From: Actinotignum schaalii
GTDB lineage: Bacteria > Actinomycetota > Actinomycetes > Actinomycetales > Actinomycetaceae
Assembly (NCBI RefSeq): GCF_028864145.1
Contig: NZ_JARBHJ010000002.1
Location: forward strand, 40,369-104,368
Length of the DNA stretch: 64,000 nt
Reading direction: 5' to 3'
This document shows, one piece after another, positions 37,786 through 45,609 of this stretch (position 1 is its first letter; every line of letters begins with the position of its first letter). The notes below the pieces were generated by a model that worked only from the letters and a program-made list of their open reading frames with translations, did not search any database and was not told where the DNA came from. Made by a program: the position numbers and the translations under genes.

Positions 37786-38166
37786 CTAGGAGCGATCGAC
37801 GAAACCGCTGATCACCATATTGACAAGGGAGACCACAATCCCGCCGAAGAGCGCGGCCCAGAAGCTGCCCACAACCAGGTGCACCGCCAAGCCTTGGGAG
37901 GCCCAGGCGGTGAGCGAGATCATCGCCGCGTTGACCACGAGGGAGAAGAGCCCGAGGGTGAGGATATAGAGCGGGAAGGAAAGGAATTTCAGGATCGGGC
38001 GGATAACCGCGTTAAGGATGGCAAGAATGAGGCCGGCCACCACGAACCATCCAATGAGACGGAGGGTATCGGGGGCCTCCCCCACCATTGCCAGACCGGG
38101 GATCAAGAGCGTGGCCACCCACAGCGCAAGAGCATTGATGGCGACGCGAAGAGCGAATGTACTCAT
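37786..38166 (-). CDS. Phage-holin-family (PF04020-like) four-helix membrane protein
   Basis: Protein of 126 residues with four hydrophobic helices and short loops (roughly 8-26, 37-55, 60-82 and 98-120). This matches the chromosomal family called phage holin family protein or mycobacterial 4-TMS holin (PF04020). Despite the name, these genes are widespread in non-phage settings and there is no phage gene nearby. Function unknown. It lies between ribF and rpsO, in the same direction. Confidence 0.8.
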   Translation of the reverse strand: MSTFALRVAINALALWVATLLIPGLAMVGEAPDTLRLIGWFVVAGLILAILNAVIRPILKFLSFPLYILTLGLFSLVVNAAMISLTAWASQGLAVHLVVGSFWAALFGGIVVSLVNMVISGFVDRS

Positions 38167-38224
38167 GCACCTACCCTAGCGAATGCTGCACGCCGTTTCC
38201 CGACCGTGCTGATGATGCGGCCGG

Positions 38225-39217
38225 TCATGAGGCCTGCACTGACCCGGGTGGGACACGTCCGGCAGGCGGAACACCCAGTCGGTCTGCGGTTTCTAAAACG
38301 TCCAGGTCGATCCTTGCCAGCAATTCATCAACCGAACCGAATGTGAGCATGGGGCGGATGCGGGAGACGAAATCGATACTGATGGGTTCTCCGTAGAGGT
38401 TGAGATCGCTACGCCCGAGTACGTGGGCTTCCACGGTGCGTTCCCGACCATCGAATTGAGGATTGGTGCCCACCGAGATGGCTGCCGGCAGGTATTCTTC
38501 GGCGGTACCACCTGGAATATGGCGCACCAGCCACCCGGCGTACACGCCATCCGCGGGAACTTCGCCCAAATCATCCCCGCTGAGATTGGCGGTGGGGAAC
38601 CCCAATTCACGCCCGCGCCGTGCCCCGTGTACCACGGTGCCGTGAATACGGTGCGGGCGCCCCAGGATCTGCGCTGCGCTAGCGACATCACCGGTAGCAA
38701 GCGCGGCGCGCACCCGGGTAGAGGACCACCGTTCCCCCGCGGCGTCACAGCGGTCTCCTACGATTTCCACACCGAAACCCAGCTCGGTACCGAGGCGGCG
38801 CAGCACCGCCTCATCCCCGGTATTCCCCGCCCCGAAACGGGCATCGTGCCCAACCACCACGAAGCTGGCCCGGAGTTGGCCCACAAGCTGATCCCGCACA
38901 AATTCCGCGGCGGTGGCGCGGGCGTAGGCCGCGTCGTAATGCTGGAGATAGAGCGCATCCACTCCCAGCGTTTCAATGCGGTTAATACGATCTTGCAGGC
39001 TCATAACGAGGCGAATATGCGCCTCGGGGCGGTGGACGGTGGCCGGATGGGGATCAAACGTGAGAACAATAACGGGCCAACCGAGTTCCCGGCCAATATC
39101 AACCGCGCGGGTGAGAACGGCGCGGTGCCCACGGTGGACGCCGTCGTATACCCCGAAGGTCACCACGCTCCGGTCAAAATCCGGCGAAATATCTAAGGGA
39201 GATGTCCAAATCTGCAC
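38225..39217 (-). CDS. ribF: Bifunctional riboflavin kinase/FAD synthetase
   Basis: Makes FMN and then FAD from riboflavin. The N-terminal adenylyltransferase domain shows VTFGVYDGVHRGHRAVL (the GxxDGxHxGH nucleotidylyl signature) and VVGHDARFG. The C-terminal kinase domain shows GRPHRIHGTVVHGARRGRELGFPTANL. 330 residues is typical. No FMN riboswitch is seen upstream. In related genomes ribF lies close downstream of truB; here about 8.9 kb of sugar-related genes separate them. Confidence 0.96.
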   Translation of the reverse strand: MQIWTSPLDISPDFDRSVVTFGVYDGVHRGHRAVLTRAVDIGRELGWPVIVLTFDPHPATVHRPEAHIRLVMSLQDRINRIETLGVDALYLQHYDAAYARATAAEFVRDQLVGQLRASFVVVGHDARFGAGNTGDEAVLRRLGTELGFGVEIVGDRCDAAGERWSSTRVRAALATGDVASAAQILGRPHRIHGTVVHGARRGRELGFPTANLSGDDLGEVPADGVYAGWLVRHIPGGTAEEYLPAAISVGTNPQFDGRERTVEAHVLGRSDLNLYGEPISIDFVSRIRPMLTFGSVDELLARIDLDVLETADRLGVPPAGRVPPGSVQAS

Positions 39218-39251
39218 GTTCTCCAGGGTAGCTTATCCCCACCGTATCCCA

Positions 39252-39282
39252 CGTGCGCAAAAACCAAAATTTTTTGCGCACG
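39252..39282. promoter_or_regulatory. Inverted repeat between ribF and the PfkB kinase gene
   Basis: CGTGCGCAAAAA and TTTTTTGCGCACG form a near-perfect inverted repeat around a six-base spacer, between two divergent genes. It could be an operator for the kinase gene or a leftover terminator. A TTGACA (39288-39293) adjoins it, but no matching -10 at 17 bases is present. The remaining 170 bases before the kinase gene hold a possible -10 TAAACT (39359-39364). Confidence 0.5.
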
Positions 39283-39455
39283 CGGGCTTGACATTTTTCC
39301 GTCATGGCGCAGGGCCGTTCTTGCCCCGTATACCCCAAAATCCCGGTGATTTTCCAGATAAACTGGTACGCGAAGAAAGCGTGCGCAGCGTCGGGCAGCC
39401 AGGTTACGGTGCCCCGGGCCTGCGCGCAGAACAGCTGTGGCGATGGGAGGCACCA

Positions 39456-40409
39456 ATGGCACGATTTGTGAGCGCCGGTGAAGCGCTTGTGGACATTATT
39501 ATCCGTGAGGGAGAGACCGGACCGGGCACTGAGGTCGTGGGCGGTTCACTTCTTAATGTGGCATCCGGTGTCTCCCGACTCGGCCAACACGTGGAGCTCG
39601 CTACCTGGTTCGGACGTGATGAGCGCGGGGAACGAATCGCTTCGCAGGCAGCCGCCATGGGTGTGGAGATTGTCCCCGGGTCCGACGGCGCCAGTCGCAC
39701 CACCACCGCGAGCGCTTTCCTCGACGCGGAGGGCCGGGCACGTTATGAGTTCGACGTCGAATCGGACCTCCCCGAGATTCCGGACCCGGATACGGTGGGG
39801 CACCTGCACTGTGGTTCGTACTCTGCGGTGGTGGGTGCCTCGAGCAAGAAGATTTTGCGCGCCGTCAAGCGCCAGGCCCTCACCGGCACCGTTTCTTATG
39901 ATCCGAATGCCCGCCCGGATCTGATGGGTTCTCCCGAAAAGGTGCGGGAGAGCATTGAGGAACTGGTGGCACTGTGCGATGTGGTCAAGGCGTCTGATGA
40001 GGACCTCGAATGGCTCTACCCCGGTGAGCCGGTGGAGCGGATTATGCGCCGGTGGGTTACCTCCGGGCCTGGCATGGTGGTGGTCACCCGCGGGCCGTGG
40101 GGTGCTTATGTCAAGCTAGCCGGGGAGCGCGATATGCTCGTCGTCGATCCGCTCAATGTGGAGCTGGGAGACACCGTGGGTGCCGGCGATTCTTTTATGG
40201 CCGGGATGCTGGCCGGGCTTATGGAGGCTGGGCTTCTCGGGTCGGTGGAAGCCAAGCAGCGGCTGCGCGCCGCCCATTTCTCCGACGTGCGCCCCGCACT
40301 GCACCAGGCGGTTATTACGGCGGGGCTGACCGTCAGCCACGACGGTGCCTACTCCCCCACTCCCGCGGAGGTGGACACCGTCCGTACCGGCGATCCGGCG
40401 CTACGTTAA
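39456..40409 (+). CDS. PfkB-family carbohydrate kinase (fructokinase-like)
   Basis: Sugar kinase of the ribokinase fold, 317 residues. The N-terminal VSAGEALVDII and GGSLLNVASGVSRLG (sugar-binding), and the C-terminal DTVGAGDSFMAGML with the catalytic Asp and anion hole, are intact. GGGAGG lies 5 bases before the ATG at 39456; in-frame sequence upstream of it belongs to the ribF antisense strand. The substrate cannot be read; fructose-like sugars are common for this subgroup. It is the left member of the sugar-related region, convergent with the sialidases. ManNAc kinases of known nan pathways are ROK proteins, so this is not an obvious NanK. Confidence 0.85.
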   Translation: MARFVSAGEALVDIIIREGETGPGTEVVGGSLLNVASGVSRLGQHVELATWFGRDERGERIASQAAAMGVEIVPGSDGASRTTTASAFLDAEGRARYEFDVESDLPEIPDPDTVGHLHCGSYSAVVGASSKKILRAVKRQALTGTVSYDPNARPDLMGSPEKVRESIEELVALCDVVKASDEDLEWLYPGEPVERIMRRWVTSGPGMVVVTRGPWGAYVKLAGERDMLVVDPLNVELGDTVGAGDSFMAGMLAGLMEAGLLGSVEAKQRLRAAHFSDVRPALHQAVITAGLTVSHDGAYSPTPAEVDTVRTGDPALR

Positions 40410-40465
40410 AAATAAGCGTTAAAAATGCACCCCTACTCAGTAGATACGAGTACGGGTAGCAATCG

Positions 40466-40520
40466 AAAACGGTGGCGCCTACCGCAGGAAAGTATCCTGA
40501 ACGGCAGGCGCCACCGTTAT
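40466..40520. terminator. Bidirectional terminator between kinase and sialidase genes
   Basis: AACGGTGGCGCCT (40468-40480) pairs perfectly with AGGCGCCACCGTT (40506-40518), with a smaller inner stem CAGGA/TCCTG. On the minus strand TTTTCG follows, which serves the sialidase operon; it can also stop transcripts from the kinase gene. Confidence 0.7.
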
Positions 40521-40575
40521 CCGCCCGACTGTTAAATCACAGTCGTTTAATAGTTATTTGGCGGTTATTCTACGG

Positions 40576-42813
40576 TCACTTTGCAGCGTTGATCCAGCTG
40601 AGGGGCAACTTCGTGAAGTACAGCCCCTGCATCTCACGTTCCCAGAGCAAACCCAGGTCACCATCCGGCATAATCGCCATGCACTGGTAAACATAATGCG
40701 CCGGATTGAAGGTACGTGAGGCGATCCAGCTTCGGCCCCCGTCTTCCGACAGGCGCAGCACGCCCCGCCCTCGGTAGGGGCGCAGCTGAGCAGCGTTCGC
40801 AAAGACCACCCGCTCGGGGCAATCTGCGGTCGGCCACATCACAGCATTGGGCTGGCAGAAGATCTCGGGGATAGCGTCGATGAAATAGACGTCACCCCAG
40901 GTTTCCCCGCCGTCCTCACTGATGCTTGCCGCGATCTTCCCACTCGGATGCTGGTTGCGCATGAGCATGAGCACGGATCCATCAGCTCTTTCAATGAGAG
41001 TGGACTCGTGCGTTGCGGCTTTTTCGGTATCCAGCGTACGGCCCTCGATCTGGCGACCTTCGAAGATACGGCCATCATTGGGGGATTTTCCACGCTTCCA
41101 AGTTTCCCCGCCATCGTCCGAATAGACGACCGCAGCGGAGAAGTACGTGGTGTGCACACCGTTGAAGTAAATCGGCATCACGAGCCGCCCGCGGTGTTTC
41201 TTACCTTCTAACTGGATTCCATTTCCCGGGGAGGTACCGCAGAAGGACATCCACTCTTCTTTCACCTCGTGGCTGAGGTTACGGGGCGCCGACCACGTGG
41301 CGCCGTCGTCGTCGGAATAAATCATCTGGAGGTAGCAGGTGCGCTTCGTCAGCAAGGTCTGGTGCGGGTCTTCGCCGTCGGCAAGGAAAACGTTTCCTCC
41401 CGGCGTCTCCGCACCGTCACGTAGCACCGTCACGTCGCCGCGGCTGGAAATACGGTAGGGCGCCGCCTGACCTTCGACGTCGATAACGCTGCCGTCGGGG
41501 AGCCAGGTAAAGCTCGCCCCGTTTCCATCGTGGAGGATGAAATTCCCGTCCTTATCGAGGCCGATTCCGGCTTCCGCGTTTGGCTGCCCCATCCCGCCGG
41601 GAAAATGATCGATGAGCACAATGAGGCGTCCGGTATTTTTATCCTGAACCACGCAGGAATCAATCACGGAAGCACCGCTCGCCCCGTGTCCCGGATAGGT
41701 CAGCACCGTCTGGAGGTCTTCCCAGGTTTCTCCGCTATCGAAGGAACGCCGGATCGTGAAGTTAATAGAATTCGGCGAATCATTAGCAATCGTTTCGCGT
41801 TGATCAGCACCCGCGACGACGACGCCCGATTGCAAGGTGATAAGCGAGGGGATCCGGTAACTTACCGAGTTGTGAAATCCGGCATCGAAAAGACACTGAG
41901 TTTCCAGCGGCGGAACAGAAGAAAGCTTCTTAATCTGCGCATCGTTGAGGATCGTGGAATACACGGCGGCATTACGCACCTCGCCGAAGAGGCGCGAGCC
42001 AGCTGTGTCCTGCCCGATGACTATCTCATCGCAAGCCGAAACCGCATCAAAGAAGGCTTGACCTGGCAGGTGGGCCTCCATGAAGCCATCCACGTAAATC
42101 TGAACGGCGCCGTGCCCCACGCGCAGCACAACATCGTGCCACCTGCCCTCATCCCAGTGGCCTTCGGCGAGGAAGGTGCGCCATTCGCCCCGCTGACCGA
42201 GCACCCGATATTCGATACCGCGTTCGGTCACCGATACATTCAGTTGCTCAACACCGTTACCGGCCGCCGCGAGCATCGTTCCGTGCTGCCCCGGCCCGCG
42301 CACCCGGTAGCGCAAAAACACGCTGCCCGAGCGTAGCTCCGCCACATCTGCCACGTCATAGTCGGACAGGTGGGAGGCAGCGAACTCAATCAGGGGTTCG
42401 GGGGCCGCACTGAGGGCCAGAATATCGCCACTGCTCAGAACATGGTCATAGCTTTCTAGTCCGCGAATATCGGTTCCCGCGGCGCACACGCTCTCGAGGG
42501 AGCTTGATCCCGGCACCGCTGCCGGAGAAAGATCCGCGGTTGTGGAGAAGCACTGGTATCCATCCAGGTAGATTTTCGAACCGGCGGAGCTGGAGGTAAT
42601 TGCCACGGTATGCCAGGTGCGGTCACTCACCGTTGCGGTATCCTCCATATCCAGGGCAAATTCCATCGTCTCATTTGATCCGGCCAGGAATAAGCTCCCC
42701 GCCTTGATTGAGAGCACCCAACCCTTTTCTGCTCCGCGAACAGCGACGAGATCGCCATCCATCCCGGCGCGGAACTGGAACATCCAGCTCACACCAACCG
42801 TCGCCTTATCCAT
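40576..42813 (-). CDS. Sialidase without signal peptide (GH33), second of a tandem pair
   Basis: Exo-alpha-sialidase-like protein of 745 residues. Two LamG-like lectin modules (about 5-135 and 150-290) precede a six-bladed propeller domain. Seen in order: the RIP arginine in SYRIPSL (R320), GADQR with the likely acid/base Asp, Asp boxes SFDSGETW, SDDDGATW, SDDGGETW, SEDGGETW and SEDGGRSW, the Glu in THEST, an Arg in LMRNQHP and the likely nucleophile Tyr in HYVYQ. An inserted irregular domain lies between the first two Asp boxes, as in NanI/NanB-type enzymes. The ATG at 42813 has AAGGAAGG 7 bases upstream. It begins directly with the lectin module and has no signal peptide. 80 bases downstream of its paralogue. 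Confidence 0.9.
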   Translation of the reverse strand: MDKATVGVSWMFQFRAGMDGDLVAVRGAEKGWVLSIKAGSLFLAGSNETMEFALDMEDTATVSDRTWHTVAITSSSAGSKIYLDGYQCFSTTADLSPAAVPGSSSLESVCAAGTDIRGLESYDHVLSSGDILALSAAPEPLIEFAASHLSDYDVADVAELRSGSVFLRYRVRGPGQHGTMLAAAGNGVEQLNVSVTERGIEYRVLGQRGEWRTFLAEGHWDEGRWHDVVLRVGHGAVQIYVDGFMEAHLPGQAFFDAVSACDEIVIGQDTAGSRLFGEVRNAAVYSTILNDAQIKKLSSVPPLETQCLFDAGFHNSVSYRIPSLITLQSGVVVAGADQRETIANDSPNSINFTIRRSFDSGETWEDLQTVLTYPGHGASGASVIDSCVVQDKNTGRLIVLIDHFPGGMGQPNAEAGIGLDKDGNFILHDGNGASFTWLPDGSVIDVEGQAAPYRISSRGDVTVLRDGAETPGGNVFLADGEDPHQTLLTKRTCYLQMIYSDDDGATWSAPRNLSHEVKEEWMSFCGTSPGNGIQLEGKKHRGRLVMPIYFNGVHTTYFSAAVVYSDDGGETWKRGKSPNDGRIFEGRQIEGRTLDTEKAATHESTLIERADGSVLMLMRNQHPSGKIAASISEDGGETWGDVYFIDAIPEIFCQPNAVMWPTADCPERVVFANAAQLRPYRGRGVLRLSEDGGRSWIASRTFNPAHYVYQCMAIMPDGDLGLLWEREMQGLYFTKLPLSWINAAK

Positions 42814-42893
42814 GTTGTTTCCTTCCTTTCGCATCATTGCGGCACTGCCGTGTACCTGGTGCGCGTTGATTATTTTCATTTCGTTATGTGGCG

Positions 42894-45317
42894 TTATTTG
42901 ATGAGTTGGGCAGGGTAATCGAGCAGCCAGGCCCGCGGAACTTCCGTGTAGTAGAGGCCCTGCCATTCACGTTCCCACAGCAACCCGATATTCCCGTTGG
43001 GTAGCTCCACCATGGCCTGGTAGACGTACCGCCCTGCCTGGAAGGTTCGCGAATTCTTCCAAGTCCGGCCACCATCATTGGAGTAGCGCAGCACGCCTTG
43101 GCCGCGGAAGGGCAAGCGGGCCGAAGCATTAGCGAAGAGCACCTCGTTTGTATGCCCAGCCAGGTTCTTCGCTGCCGGCAAGCTGAAAATATCGGGGGTG
43201 TTCTTATCAAATTCGGGAGCGCTCCATGTTGCCCCGCCGTCCGTGGAACGCGCCACCGCGATACGCCCGCCCGGATTGGAATTTCGCATATACATAGTCA
43301 GTTCGTTCTCACCGGTTTGCACCACGGCGGATTCATGTAGGGAGGCCCTCCCCTGGCGCACCGTCTGGGAGTTGATCGCCTCGCCGTTGAAGACCCGCGC
43401 ATCATTCGGGGAAGTGGAGCGCTGCCAGGTGGCGCCGTCGTCGTCAGAATAAACAACCGCACTGGAATACACCGTTGCTACCGCGTTCGAATAGTAGATC
43501 GGAACAACTAAGCGCCCATCGTGTTCGCCGCCGTGGATCTGCATAGCCGATCCGGGGCTGGTGCCAATGAATTTCATCCAGTCTTCTTTGACCTGGTTGT
43601 TGAGGTGCCGCGGTGCGCTCCAGGTGACGCCGTCATCTTCCGAGTGCATTTCCACCAGGTACGCGGTGGGCTGCATGTATAAACCGTTAGGGACCTTGTG
43701 CGAAAGCGGATCGTACACATTATTGATGCGTTCACCCTTGAGGGTGACGGTGCCATCCTCCGCCACCGCGTAATCAGTGGGTCCGCCCTGAGCATCCGTG
43801 ACTGCGCCGTTCTTGAGGGCAAAAGTGATACCGGCGGCGCTGTTCAACGCGAGGGAACCATCCGGGTTCATTCCGGTTCCCACATGATTATTCGGTTGGC
43901 CCACCCCGCCCGGATAAAGATCGACAAGCAGCGTGATCCTTCCGGTTTTTTCGTTTTGCACCATCGAAGAATCGATAACCGAGGCCGCTTGCTTCCCGCT
44001 TCCGGGAAGATTCACCAGCGTGCGCAGCGGCGACCAGGTTTTCCCGTTATCCGTTGAGCGGCGCAGCACGAGGTTAATATCATTCGGGCTGTCATAAGCA
44101 TTGGGCACGCGCTGATCGGCGGTAGCGAGCAACGTTCCCTGGCGCGTGCGCAATAACGCGGGAATCCGGTAGCTTGCCGCACCCTCATACCCGCTATCGA
44201 AAAGGGCGAATTCCCCGGGATTGCTATACCCGCTCAGAGTCTTGACTTCAGCATCGTTGAGAGCTCCGTCAAAGACGCGCAGGCGGGCATGTTCCAGCAC
44301 CACCTTGTTGATCGTATTTAAAGAATGTGCGGGGAGATTCTTGCGTCCGATGAGTGTTCCGTTGGCGTAAACCTTACTTGCGTCACCATCAACGACGACG
44401 GCGACACTTGTCTGCGAGGACTGGGTCCACGTACCCGGAATCGAAATCCGCCCTCCCCCTTGGGCCAGGCTGAGAGCATCATCGTGCACCGAAAGTTCCT
44501 GAACGGAGGTGTCGCCACGGCGCAGGGCTGCGCTTGCGCTCGTCTGCGGGTCAATATCGTAAAAGTAGGTGATTTTTCCTTTACCCGCGGCAGTTCGCAC
44601 CGCTTCCGGCACCTCCGCGCGGGAATCGGCCACCGTCAGGATCGGTTCAGGTGCGGGGGAAAGCTGCGCCACATCGGAGGGCGTCACGGGAGTGTCGAAG
44701 ACCTGAACCCGGCTCACCGTTCCCGCGAATCCCCACTGTTTCCCGTGGGAGTCATAGTTCGCCCCGAGACGCAGCGAATCCAGGCCGTCCACATCATCGA
44801 AGAAACTCGCTGACGTGGTGGAGAACACCTGCTGTCCGTCCAGGTAGAGGGCGGTATTCTCCCCCGTCACGTTCACAACTGCCGTATGTTCACGCCCATC
44901 ATTGACCGGGCCGGCATCTTCAGCATCGGCTTTAGCCAACCACCCTTTCCCAGATTCAGGCTCATTGCGGACTTCCCAGTAGAGATGCCCGTGCCTCAGA
45001 GCGAGGGTGAGATTCGTGGAATCCTCCGCAGAATTCGATGCACTGAGGAGAGCCGCCGAACCAGAATCCTGGGTTGTGGAGAACGTTACCACCACCACAC
45101 CCTCAGTGAGATTTTTCACTTTTCTAATATTTGCGCCGAGATCCTGGCCGGGACCGCCCTCAGCTTGTTCATAACGATTGTCAATATCAATAACGGCGCC
45201 AGAAACCGCCCCCTCAGTGTCAGCCAAGGCATCCGGAACTATGGCGGCGAGCCCACCCGCAACAACGAGGGCGCCGGCAACACCGAGGCTCTGAATTTTT
45301 TCTCGTATACGGACCAT
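42894..45317 (-). CDS. Secreted sialidase (GH33), first of a tandem pair
   Basis: Exported exo-alpha-sialidase of 807 residues, releasing sialic acid from glycoconjugates. A signal peptide (1-32, basic start, hydrophobic core, cut after ALA) is followed by two LamG-like modules (about 40-210 and 230-350) and the catalytic propeller. Key residues: R384 in SYRIPAL, D401 in ATADQR, Asp boxes STDNGKTW, SEDDGVTW, SDDDGATW, STDGGATW and SNDGGRTW, the Glu in LHESA, an Arg in YMRNSNP and the Tyr in RYVYQ. No LPXTG anchor or SLH domain, so it should be released. AAGGAG lies 5-6 bases before the ATG at 45317. Divergent from nanT, sharing a control region with two palindromes. Confidence 0.94.
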   Translation of the reverse strand: MVRIREKIQSLGVAGALVVAGGLAAIVPDALADTEGAVSGAVIDIDNRYEQAEGGPGQDLGANIRKVKNLTEGVVVVTFSTTQDSGSAALLSASNSAEDSTNLTLALRHGHLYWEVRNEPESGKGWLAKADAEDAGPVNDGREHTAVVNVTGENTALYLDGQQVFSTTSASFFDDVDGLDSLRLGANYDSHGKQWGFAGTVSRVQVFDTPVTPSDVAQLSPAPEPILTVADSRAEVPEAVRTAAGKGKITYFYDIDPQTSASAALRRGDTSVQELSVHDDALSLAQGGGRISIPGTWTQSSQTSVAVVVDGDASKVYANGTLIGRKNLPAHSLNTINKVVLEHARLRVFDGALNDAEVKTLSGYSNPGEFALFDSGYEGAASYRIPALLRTRQGTLLATADQRVPNAYDSPNDINLVLRRSTDNGKTWSPLRTLVNLPGSGKQAASVIDSSMVQNEKTGRITLLVDLYPGGVGQPNNHVGTGMNPDGSLALNSAAGITFALKNGAVTDAQGGPTDYAVAEDGTVTLKGERINNVYDPLSHKVPNGLYMQPTAYLVEMHSEDDGVTWSAPRHLNNQVKEDWMKFIGTSPGSAMQIHGGEHDGRLVVPIYYSNAVATVYSSAVVYSDDDGATWQRSTSPNDARVFNGEAINSQTVRQGRASLHESAVVQTGENELTMYMRNSNPGGRIAVARSTDGGATWSAPEFDKNTPDIFSLPAAKNLAGHTNEVLFANASARLPFRGQGVLRYSNDGGRTWKNSRTFQAGRYVYQAMVELPNGNIGLLWEREWQGLYYTEVPRAWLLDYPAQLIK

Positions 45318-45347
45318 AAGGTCTCCTTCTCCCTCCACCACGTCATG

Positions 45348-45360
45348 GCGGGAATCCCGC
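45348..45360. repeat. Short palindrome in the sialidase leader
   Basis: GCGGGAATCCCGC, a 13-base near-perfect palindrome 31 bases upstream of the sialidase start. It may form a small hairpin in the leader RNA. Nothing else is recognised between it and the start except the ribosome binding site. Confidence 0.4.
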
Positions 45361-45439
45361 AATATAGCGGGTTTATCGTATTTATTTTCCCCTTGGCAAA
45401 GAGAACGCAAACGCGGGGACGCTGTGACTGATTCACCAA

Positions 45440-45450
45440 TTGTCAGACAG
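45440..45450. promoter_or_regulatory. Operator-like palindrome, copy 1 (sialidase side)
   Basis: TTGTCAGACAG, one base from the perfect palindrome found 106 bases further on. It lies 123 bases upstream of the secreted sialidase start. The pattern TnGTnnnACnA is the consensus of FadR-subfamily GntR repressors, the class to which several NanR proteins belong. No such regulator gene is in the window. Confidence 0.55.
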
Positions 45451-45509
45451 GTTAGCAATGTCATTTCACTTTGCACAAGCATGGCAGTGAGTCATTTCTT
45501 AACCATCGC

Positions 45510-45538
45510 TTGCGCAGCTCAAAGCATGAGCGTAGTTT
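45510..45538 (+). promoter_or_regulatory. Putative nanT promoter
   Basis: TTGCGC (45510-45515) and TAGTTT (45533-45538) are separated by 17 bases. The predicted start of transcription would fall at about 45545, directly next to operator copy 2. Confidence 0.5.
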
Positions 45539-45545
45539 ATTCCCG

Positions 45546-45556
45546 TTGTCAGACAA
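45546..45556. promoter_or_regulatory. Operator-like palindrome, copy 2 (nanT side)
   Basis: TTGTCAGACAA is a perfect 11-base palindrome about an odd centre. It overlaps the expected transcription start of nanT, a position from which a repressor would block initiation. It fits the FadR-type GntR consensus TnGTnnnACnA. Confidence 0.65.
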
Positions 45557-45609
45557 TTGAAGTTCAGCAACTATTTTTCAATGAGGAAATACCTAGGAAG
45601 GGCATCGAT

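Noticed and set aside
37786-38166. Phage holin and hence a prophage remnant
   Set aside because: The family name is misleading; the gene sits in a conserved chromosomal order with no phage genes nearby.
38225-39455. FMN riboswitch for ribF
   Set aside because: No conserved RFN-type pattern was seen upstream; only the inverted repeat at 39252-39282 is present.
42814-42966. Extended N-terminus of the second sialidase that might contain an export signal
   Set aside because: It overlaps the end of the first sialidase, has no signal-peptide-like hydrophobic run, and the start at 42813 has AAGGAAGG at good spacing.
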